Source: Vandiemenella viatica
Taxonomy: Eukaryota > Arthropoda > Insecta > Orthoptera > Morabidae
Assembly (NCBI GenBank): GCA_031002005.1
Contig: JARYHS010008074.1
Span: forward strand, 180,754,494 to 180,818,493
Direction: 5' to 3'
DNA: 64,000 bases
Position numbers and translations under genes: made by a program. The stretch's first letter is position 1. The number at the start of each line of letters is the position of its first letter. Positions 56,222-64,000 of this stretch are shown here, piece after piece. The notes beneath the pieces were generated by a model. It saw only the letters and a list, made by a program, of their open reading frames with translations. It did not search any database and was not told where the DNA came from.

Positions 56222-57325
56222 GTGGTGGGAAAGAGTTTGGATCCAAGTACTAACTGTGATAAGATAAATGCTATTTTTATGAAGAAGGTTGGTTCAAATG
56301 CTGGTACAGTTTCAGGTAGTAGCAAATCAAGTGTAAGTGTTCCCGAGGAAGCATTTGTTTCTGATACTATGAATGAGATAGTTCAAGAGACAGAAGTTGG
56401 TTCTAACAATGATCAAGTAGTTCATTTGAGTGTAAGGGAAGTAGTGTCTGGTAATAATACATTAGTAGTATCTCCAGTATGTGGCAAAGTTGTAAGTCTA
56501 GGATGTGACAAGAAAGTTAATGAATGTAATGTAGAAAGTAATCATACTGTGGTAGACAATTTAAAGGAGGGAGCAGCAAGTGAATTTCATGATAGTGGTA
56601 CAGCAAAAAGGGATGTAATTGAGGATGTTAATAAAGCAAGGGAAAATGAAAAGGCTTATGTACCAATTCCTAAGTTGAGAAAATGTCCTGAATTTGACTT
56701 AGCTGATATTTTGTTTAGTTCCTTATTTGATGTAGGTGATGGTATTGAAGATACAAGTAGGAGTAAGAAGTTTCCTGTACCAGTATCTGACTTGGAAAAA
56801 TATCCCGAAATTGACTTAGGAGACACAATTTTTAGTAGTCTCTTTGATGTAGGCAGTAATAGTGAAGTCGTAATTGCAGAAAAAGATAATCACGTTCTGA
56901 AGGAAGACAGTGAGCCAAATGTTAGGACAATTGTTGGTGCTGATTCAGATAATTTTTTAGGTATGGCGAGTAGTTATCAGTTAATGAATAGTGAAGTCAG
57001 AAGTAATGAGGGATTGAATTGTATGAGTGATGATTGTAGATCTGTGTTGATTGATTCAACTATGTTGCAGTTTAGGGACAAACAATTTGTGAAAACAGAA
57101 CGGTACAATCCGTCAGCTGTGCTGTGGATACCCCAAAGTCTGCTGTTTGTGATCATTCAGTGTTTATGTGTCTTTCAGTGTATAGTAAAGCTATGTATAT
57201 ATAGAAGCGTAGTATTAGATGTTAATACAAAAGTAGAAGAAAACTGGAAGGTCCAAAAAAAAGTAATTTATGTAGTTTTTGGTTTTCAGGGAAATTCCGA
57301 AACCCATTTTCACTATAAGATGTAG
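56222..57325 (+). CDS. Unrecognised 367-codon frame of the LTR element, with an internal duplication
   Basis: A long open frame downstream of the gag-like region. It is acidic and Ser/Val/Asn-rich, without zinc knuckles or a protease D-T/S-G motif. Residues about 146-208 hold two copies of a ~45-residue unit with the core PEFDLADILFSSLFDVG and PEIDLGDTIFSSLFDVG. The C-terminal ~60 residues include a hydrophobic stretch (LLFVIIQCLCVFQCIV) that could be a membrane segment or the effect of read-through. It probably belongs to the gag polyprotein, separated by a frameshift near 56165-56220. The function is unknown. Its openness contrasts with the broken upstream part. Confidence 0.6.
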   Translation: MVGKSLDPSTNCDKINAIFMKKVGSNAGTVSGSSKSSVSVPEEAFVSDTMNEIVQETEVGSNNDQVVHLSVREVVSGNNTLVVSPVCGKVVSLGCDKKVNECNVESNHTVVDNLKEGAASEFHDSGTAKRDVIEDVNKARENEKAYVPIPKLRKCPEFDLADILFSSLFDVGDGIEDTSRSKKFPVPVSDLEKYPEIDLGDTIFSSLFDVGSNSEVVIAEKDNHVLKEDSEPNVRTIVGADSDNFLGMASSYQLMNSEVRSNEGLNCMSDDCRSVLIDSTMLQFRDKQFVKTERYNPSAVLWIPQSLLFVIIQCLCVFQCIVKLCIYRSVVLDVNTKVEENWKVQKKVIYVVFGFQGNSETHFHYKM

Positions 57326-58002
57326 GTCCCTTTACCAATGTCTTGGGGAGGGGTGCCCTAATGTTTGCTATTCTGAGGTTAGCTTTTACAATTCAAGTTT
57401 CGGGGAGGGGTCACTACCTGTAAATATATAATTTTGTAAATAAGATTGTCTACAAAATGCATCTAGATAACTAGTTTGTATACTACAGGTACAATGTTAA
57501 ATAAAATGATGTAGAATATTTAAAATGTAATGATTCAGATGTATAAAGCAACTTAAAACAGTTCTGTCTAGTGACTTTTGGGGTTTCATGATGTGGGCTT
57601 GGCTGCACTGCGGTGACCACTGATCAGCTGTCAAATGTAAATACTGTTGTCATTAAAAAAAAAATTAAAAAAAATGACAGCATCTATGTAGCTTATAGTA
57701 AATGAATGACTTTGTACCTTAGGTTCAAGCTGATGCAATTAAATGTTTGTTTATTAGGACAGGAATTAAGAAAATAAACTAGTAAGAAAATGATTGGATA
57801 TGTAATTAGATAATTATTTATTCTGACTGGAATAAGAGTTGTGAGCTATGTATAGATGTTGTGTGTAGTAAATGATTGTGTAATTGATCGGTTAATTATG
57901 ATTTGTGTATGTTGACGTTCTGTGTTTGTACAATGTGTTTAACTTCGTGAAGGATTCAGTCAATTTTATCTATGTAAAATCAAGTGAAATCTGGGGAGGG
58001 AT
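57326..58002. other. Non-coding 3' internal region of the LTR element with three polypurine-like tracts
   Basis: G-rich tracts TTGGGGAGGGG (57343), CGGGGAGGGG (57401) and CTGGGGAGGGA (57991) resemble each other, but only the last abuts an LTR. No coding sequence is present where pol would be expected. Confidence 0.65.
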
Positions 58003-58616
58003 TATAATGGTCTTCAGACCCAGACCTTTAATGAAATTGTATTTTAAGATTTATTTGTAGCAAACTGGGAGTTGAGTCAATACAGTTTTGTATATTTTTA
58101 TCTTGTAATTAATTGTGAATTTGTGTAAATGAACATTGTTTTATGGACAGAAACTGTGTAAATGCTGTTTAATATGTTTGAGGACATTAGTTAAAAGTTT
58201 TTAATTTTAAATATTGATGTGAGCTACAATGTTTAGAGGAGAATTGGCAACACTTTGGACTGGTTTATGTAGATAATTTTGTGTGTAAATATATTTAATT
58301 TTCATTTCTGTGTGTTTCCTAATGATTGTGAATGATTTTGCATTAATTCTGAATGTTTTAATGTGATTTTAATTGTTTACGTATTGTTTGAATAATTCTG
58401 GAATTTTCTTTAATGCCTATATACACAATTGGCAGAGATGAGTTAATAGAGTTTTAGTTTTGAAGGTGTTGCAGGTTATAATCGCTGGAGCATTTGTTTA
58501 AATTTGTATGTAGTATCTTTGAATGAAGACTGATATCTTTGGAGAAAAAAAAAAAAAAAGAACTTGAAAGTGATTCTTCTTGGACTAATTATTTCATTTA
58601 AGTAAGATACCTATCA
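58003..58616 (+). repeat. 3' LTR
   Basis: 614 bp, same order of blocks as the 5' LTR, with a short A-run (about 58545-58559) longer than its 5' counterpart and small indels. It ends ATCA before ACTT. Confidence 0.9.
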
Positions 58617-58849
58617 ACTTCTTCCCCACAGCTAGTCTTTTCAATCATTCAAAATTTTCTAACTTCCTTTCTTGGCTCAGGAAACTTCCAAAAATGCTAT
58701 ACCTACAATAACCCATCAAAAATGTTACCACCCCATTATCTGTTGTAAATAATGGTTCTTTCCTCTTTCCGTATTGACATCAATATATATATATTATACT
58801 ACAAAAATATGTGAAGTGAAATATTAAATTACATATTAAGATAACTCAC

Positions 58850-59017
58850 AGTTCTGCTTGTTTTGTAAATGCAACTGGCCCACAAACACAGACAAAGTAA
58901 CTGCATGATATGCTATCAACCTTTGGCAGGAAGTTCTGTAGCATTGAAATATCTATCCTACCACGAAGACCAGTCCATCCAGCAACAGCTTCAGAAAGAA
59001 CATAAACCACACTGAAT
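58850..59017 (-). CDS. Internal exon of a cytochrome b5 reductase 4-like gene
   Basis: 168-nt exon on the minus strand, between an acceptor TTTCTTTGCAG at 59018-59028 and a donor CT/GTGAGTT at 58849. It reads FSVVYVLSEAVAGWTGLRGR, then IDISMLQNFLPKV, then YFVCVCGPVAFTKQAEL. This matches the end of a ferredoxin-reductase-type NAD-binding domain: V-x-Y/F-V-L-S, W-x-G-x-x-G-x-I, and the C-G-P-x-x-F-T motif that contacts the nicotinamide nucleotide. The spacing best fits CYB5R4 (NCB5OR), a soluble or ER-associated flavohaem reductase. Exon phases are codon position 2 in and split codon out. The previous and last exons were not found in the window. Another CYB5R-like paralogue is possible. Confidence 0.75.
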
Positions 59018-60239
59018 CTGCAAAGAAATGACATTCAAGTGATTTTATGAAAACATTTACTCTTTTGATTTTCAGTCCAATTACATTAAGAGAAACTTTA
59101 CAATTCAAGGCACAGGAATAATCCAACCTATAAATAATATAATACAATTATTCACACTAAAATTGAAAATTTGTTATTAGAATTATGTAGGCAAGGTCAA
59201 TGTAATGAACTCTATACTAGTGACAATTTGAGAGTTTAACTGAAATTATTGCTGTATTTTGAATTTCTGTAACTCTTTTACATCAAAATATTAAAGAAGA
59301 AGTATCTGTGAAGCTACAGATAGTGAAAAAAAAGCCATTCTAATAGTCTGAGTGAAGTCATGACTGAATGTATTCAGTCTGACTGAAATATCAAAATGTT
59401 TCTCTGAATGATGAAGGATATATGAAGCGAACTAATCTTCATAAATGAAATTTATGGATTTTGGCATTTGGTGAACCAATAACGTAACCCCAGTTATATG
59501 TTTCTGCAAGTTTATAAAACTGGTTGGGAGATCCATAAATCAATACAAACAACTAAGCAATGAGTTACTTAAGAGATGATCTAATCAGCCCCAGTAACTA
59601 TAAATAAAGACTTGTATATTTAACAGCATACTGCTGTTACTGCCGTAATTATACACACTAATACTAATGAGGTGTCTAAATTTTTGTATCCCTAATGTAT
59701 TCAATTATTCAATTTACTGAAGTGAATATGTTGAATTAGTCACAAACTTCAAAAACAATATCTGCTGTTATGTTAGATATAATTTTCAAACCACTGTACT
59801 TTACACAAAATTACTGCTCTAAGAACTGATGATGTTGACACGTATGAGTATATGTCAACTTTTCAAGCTTAACAGTCCACAAGAGACAGTAATTTTTTTA
59901 TTTTTTTTACGACTTCTCGAGAAACATAATTTTTCACATTCATATTTTACTGGCTTCAGAGTCAAATATGAGTTTATATTAAACTACTAAAATCTACTAA
60001 GTCTTATTAAAAAACAAAAAAAGTGAATTCTGCAAGAAGATTCCTGTGGTGGTAAACAAGGTGCACTTAAATTATGACATTAAAGAATAACTGCTTAGTG
60101 AAGTTGTTAACAGAAAATGTTGGATCCAAAAAAGTATGGATGATAAAATTTCCCAGTTATATAACCCCTTTTTAGCCACATTAATTCATATGGTTGAAAT
60201 ATGTCATTTTTTTCATAATGTATTTTACATTTTTGACAA
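59018..60239. other. Presumed intron of the reductase gene, AT-rich
   Basis: No further exon was recognised on the minus strand. No repeat family was recognised. Confidence 0.4.
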
Positions 60240-60700
60240 GGACATGATGAAGCACAAGAAATGCCCACACAAATTTCTATCTTAATCTGACGGTTTCCAG
60301 CTGCATATAAATGTAACTTTCATGGGATGTTTCGAAAGAATCCATCTCTGCTCTCATTTTCAACCAATTGTACAATACACGAGCATAGTAACTGTTTGTT
60401 TTGGTGGCGTCATGGCAATGGTTAAAGACAAGAGCTATCCATACGTTAACTCTTCTGCCCCTTACCAATGTGTTGCTGCTTCAACATACTGATTGCCAGT
60501 TTCCAGGCCACACTGTGTCAGTGTCCGTGTTGACTAAAATATCAGCTATGTGATTATGCTGTCCAAAAAATCTCTGGCACTTACTAAAATTCTCGATTCT
60601 TTAAATTTAAATGTATGCCCCTCTTAGAAACTGTGTTTGGCCACTGCTGATTTTTCTTTCTGACCCAGGAGAACATTTCTTGTGATAGAGAAAATACAGA
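60240..60700 (-). pseudogene. Penelope-like element C-terminal remnant (second lineage)
   Basis: Minus-strand islands QKEKSAVAKHSF (60670), GHTFKFKESRILVSARDFLD (60620) and SIITEIADILVNT (60555) match the post-GIY-YIG S-A-V-A-E-H...G-H-x-I/F...Y-x-x-R-x-x-x-E-A-x-E-I segment of Penelope proteins. The following frame (60468-60277, RRVNVWIALVFNHCHDA) continues as an unrecognised tail. A stop lies in the first island. It belongs to a lineage different from the three dimers. It is located in the presumed reductase intron. Confidence 0.6.
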
Positions 60701-63700
60701 ATTTAGAACGAAAATCATATACGTCATTACAACATTAATAAAAAGTATATGTGGCTATGGATTAAGTTCATTTATAAAATGTTCCTGGTGTGAAAGTTAA
60801 TGTTTTAATGTTACCAGAAATTTATTAACTTACTAGCATTTGCCTGTTGCTTCGCACACATGTGTCTTGGCGTGTAAAGAAATACTCTGATCTTTTTTAG
60901 TTTAGTACCAAATATTAACTTGGAGAAGCAAAAAAATATAGATTTCATTTAAAGATTTTCCTTCCTTTTAGTTACTACCTGAGATTCAGTTTTCATTACT
61001 ATAGTTCAAAAGTTTTCATTATACTTATATTTTAACACAATATAATATATGAAAAATAAGAAATTAAAGCTACATAAAACATTGTGGCTAACGGTCTAAT
61101 AAGAAATTTGAGACACATTTTTCAGAGGATAGAAACTGCCTATTAATGCAAAAACAAATGTACCTTACTTTAGACATAAAGGCGACATGAAAGGTACCGT
61201 CTGCGATAGTTTTGACAGTACATTCAACGGCTATTTATAAAAATATCTTTGCAACCAATGATAGCATTTACAACAATGAATCTAAAATTGCTGGCCAGTT
61301 TTCGTATGCCATATATGTACAGTACGTTCTCATGCCGTAGGTAATAAGACGTATTTTTTGCTTATAACTTCTACACATCCACCCGAACGTCTAGTCATTT
61401 TTCATCATCGTATCTCAAAATCAAAATGGTTACATTGAAATACGGCCTGGACCAGAAAAAAATATGTCGTCATTGCCACATGGAAATATAGACATGGACA
61501 TGCACAGCAGTTGGTTTGTTTTCGTGATAACACTTCATCACTAATATTGCAATCATTAAAGTAGCCTATTAATTATTAACAGTAATTGAATGCCTCATGC
61601 CTTTTGTTGGTCCAAGAACATTCTTGTTCAGGTTTTATTTTGGCCTAACCACAACCATACTGATATTGCTGCTTCAAAATCAAGTGATGCAGATGCACTT
61701 AAATGCATAAAATGCATCGCTAAATACATTTTTTGTAATGACAGGATTTCAGGATTCAAAGTACGCCCAGCATAAATTATAAGAATTAATTTCAAAATAC
61801 AACTTCAGTTTGAACTGCAAGAGTATCACCATGTAGAGTATATTCATGCGGACTGGAGCAGATTAAAAATGGCACCAAAGGCACAAGGAACTGTTTGACT
61901 TCGATATCTTGAGAACTACCGCTAAACGATATAACTGTTTATCACTATCAAATTGCGGCGATACGGTATAGTGAAGATCCTATACTATCTATATGAAGCA
62001 CAAAATTACTTACCATAAATATGACACTTCTGCTACTCTTATTGAAGAGTTAATATAATGTGTAGTGGTTTGAGTAACGATTTCCTTTTAATTATACTTA
62101 TCAAAATACATGAAACCGGGAATATGTGGCCAAAGACAAATAAAATATAAAAAATCCAGAGATCAGTATCATCTGTGGTCAAACCCTTCAAATGCATTTT
62201 TACATTAGCTAAAAAAATTATCTTATTTAGCAGTTTTCTTTGTTAATAATAATAATAATAACAGCATCTATTTTTCTGATTGGATATTGGTTTTATTTTG
62301 ACGATGGTTGATTCGATCAATTATTTCTGTTTTAAAATAGCACGTACTAAAACTAATCTTACGCATTATGAATCTATATATTAATACGCTAAGCGAAAAC
62401 TTATGTTACATTTTTAAGAATATTTCATGCATGGAGAATAGTGAGATTTGGCATAGTTAAAGATTATATGGAGAAGAAGTGAAGGAAGCTAAAATCTATA
62501 TATAATATGCGTTACAAATACATTAAATGAAGTATAATAAAATGCTTGCCCACCTACGTAGTTCGCTCAGATGTCTGGTAGATGGCGCAGCTAGTGGCCT
62601 TATTATGTCTTCTTTGGTGAAACAAAAGTCGAAATTAATCTCTGAACTTATATAGAAGTAAGAAATAACATTTCGAGGGATGGTAGATAGCGCAGCTAGC
62701 GGCCAGAAAATTGGGCGAACGGAGGAACTTAAAGAAATACAGAAAGCTAAAATTATATATAATATATTTTACACACCTTGGAATCAATATAAGTAGTCAG
62801 AGATATTCGATTGCTTCAGTTGTAAATAAATGCGCAGTTTGTCTCTGGTTTGCGACATGGGCTGTGCAGAACGAATTTCCCGTAAACTTTTTACTCTTGG
62901 TCCAGGCCGAATTTCAACCTAATCATGATCACTATGACAAAATGAACCTATTTAAGTTGGTATGATCCCTGTACCGATAATTTTTGTGTCATTTTTACAG
63001 TGCTGCTAACATTTCGCAAGGCATCCCATATTTTGGCACTTTTAATTTAATTCGTGGCGACTTTTCCAGAAAAGGAGAGTGCTAAACGTGAAGAGGACGC
63101 TATAAGGAAACAGTTAATCCAAATTTCAACAGGTCAGTAACAGTTTTTCACTGGTGGAGAATGTCCCACCCCACCCAAAAATATAATAAGCATAGTTAAT
63201 ACATGTTACTAATAGATTAGTAAAATAAAAAATTAATTTGCGAATGTGTGTGTGCGCGTGAAATAGGATCGGAGCCAACGTTCTTACGTGAATTCCCCGC
63301 ATTGAGACACTCTATGGTCATTGCTAAAACAAAAGACACGGATAAAGTAGAGATTAATGTTTGAAGTTATGAAAGGAATACTTTGAAAAGGAATGTAGCG
63401 ATTGTGCCAGATACTATATGGTCATTTGATTATTTAAAATGTTAAACTTTGGTTAAGTGTCTTTTGATTTTTTAATTTCAGTAATTTCATTAGTGAGAGA
63501 GAGAGAGACAAGAAATAAGGAATACTTATTTGCTTGAAATTCAAAATGATAATAGACCAAATTTAAATAGTGACCATACAAAATGACGAAATTATTTTGA
63601 TAGATAGATTTAAATGCACATGTTTCATAAAGCTAAAGCAGTTTTCCGGCCTTAAGTCAAAATGAATATTTTGAATTCAAATGAATCATCGATAAATACA

Positions 63701-64000
63701 TTTCATCATTTGCTATGGTTAGATTAGAAGCTAAAATTTAGCATATAGTCACGCGTGGAGTGTATCGTTTTAATTTTATAGGTAATGCAGAGAATTACTT
63801 GATTATTACTCTTTCATGAATGAAACTAAACAACTTAATGAATTACGGTCGAATTTCGATCGCTGGGCGATCACTAGTTATTTTTAATTTCCTTCGTTTT
63901 CAGTGACACCAACTTACTAATGTCGTTATTTCACCCGCATGTAAGTAATTCCAAAGTTTCAAGAATCAATCAAGATACAGGGAATGTATCAATGCGGATG
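60701..64000. other. AT-rich DNA with short dispersed repeats
   Basis: TACTAGCATTTGCCTGTTGC at about 60833 resembles the end of the 34-kb element. A GGTCCAGGC..TTTCAA motif recurs at about 61445 (minus), 61605 and 62893. Two copies of a TGGTAGATGGCGCAGCTAG or variant block lie at 62575-62594 and 62681-62699, with a shared AGCTAAAATTATATATAATA-type block nearby, indicating a local tandem duplication. A (GA)n scrap is at 63495-63508. No gene is firmly supported. Confidence 0.45.
63071..63133 (+). other. Candidate exon (weak)
   Basis: Between an acceptor-like CTTTTCCAG and a donor-like ACAG/GTCAGT, the plus strand reads KESAKREEDAIRKQLIQIST, a charged, helix-like segment in an otherwise non-coding area. 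No family is recognised. Upstream stops restrict it to this short span. Confidence 0.2.

Larger units (their letters stand above)
54016..58616 (+). mobile_element. LTR retrotransposon with gag-like coding only, 4-bp target duplication
   Basis: Direct LTRs (54016-54652 and 58003-58616) start TATAATGG and end TCA, and are flanked by ACTT at 54012-54015 and 58617-58620. Just inside the 5' LTR is TGGTGACC (54653), a primer-binding-site-like start. Just before the 3' LTR is a purine-rich tract (CTGGGGAGGGA, 57991-58001). The internal ~3.35 kb carries gag-like sequence (55580-57325), and I see no protease, reverse transcriptase, RNase H or integrase motifs. The 4-bp duplication fits Ty3/Gypsy-type integration. 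The LTRs differ at many sites and indels, so it is old and non-autonomous. Confidence 0.88.

Noticed and set aside
56098..56325. Minus-strand frame opposite the LTR element
   Set aside because: Shadow of the gag-like plus-strand frames.

Overview
This is a repeat-dominated, AT-rich stretch of animal nuclear DNA, most probably from a large-genome insect. Orthopteran or another polyneopteran is my best guess, from the retroelement families and a SINE-like sequence resembling one common in grasshopper genomes. No prokaryotic gene organisation is present. Bases 8113-9112 are an assembly gap.

Only one host gene segment is recognisable: an exon at 58850-59017 (minus strand) encoding the C-terminal NAD-binding part of a cytochrome b5 reductase 4-like flavoprotein. 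The rest of that gene was not found and probably lies beyond large introns. Almost everything else that can be named is mobile DNA.

Layout. 1-9 kb: a ~185-bp satellite (1.7-3.1 kb), SINE-like copies, GC-rich pockets and the gap. 9.1-13.4 kb: a long palindromic foldback element interrupted by an RTE-like LINE with an 11-bp target duplication. 16.3-20.5 kb: a decayed I-type LINE on the minus strand whose ORF1, endonuclease, reverse transcriptase and RNase H remnants are all in order. 22.7 kb: a perfect 22-bp hairpin. 27.2-32.4 kb: a nested stack. A Penelope-type palindrome lies in a (TA)n tract, followed by a pogo/Tigger transposon (27609-32380) with a frameshifted transposase. Inside that is a composite with two inward-facing first exons (a THAP-domain exon and an exon of a YqaJ/SWIM-type family) around a ~1.4-kb palindrome bearing tRNA-like A and B boxes in both arms. 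32.4-33.8 kb: a SINE and a LINE 3' remnant. 34.05-38.5 kb: a candidate element with CTAG..GACC inverted ends, filled with a ~167-bp tandem repeat and interrupted by a Penelope inverted dimer. 38.6-40.3 kb: an RTE-like LINE fragment. 40.7-42.5 kb: three ~620-bp tandem units, one carrying a 249-bp MITE. 45.4-48.1 and 51.5-53.4 kb: two more Penelope inverted dimers, the first retaining an open RT plus GIY-YIG frame. 54.0-58.6 kb: an LTR retrotransposon with only gag-like coding sequence. 60.2-60.7 kb: another Penelope C-terminal remnant.

The elements do not form a pathway. They record successive nested insertions. The recurring theme is inverted duplication: Penelope dimers, the foldback element and the palindrome inside the THAP composite. 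The observations I rate highest are that THAP/palindrome composite, the repeated Penelope inverted-dimer architecture with hammerhead-like cores, and the satellite-filled CTAG-ended element.
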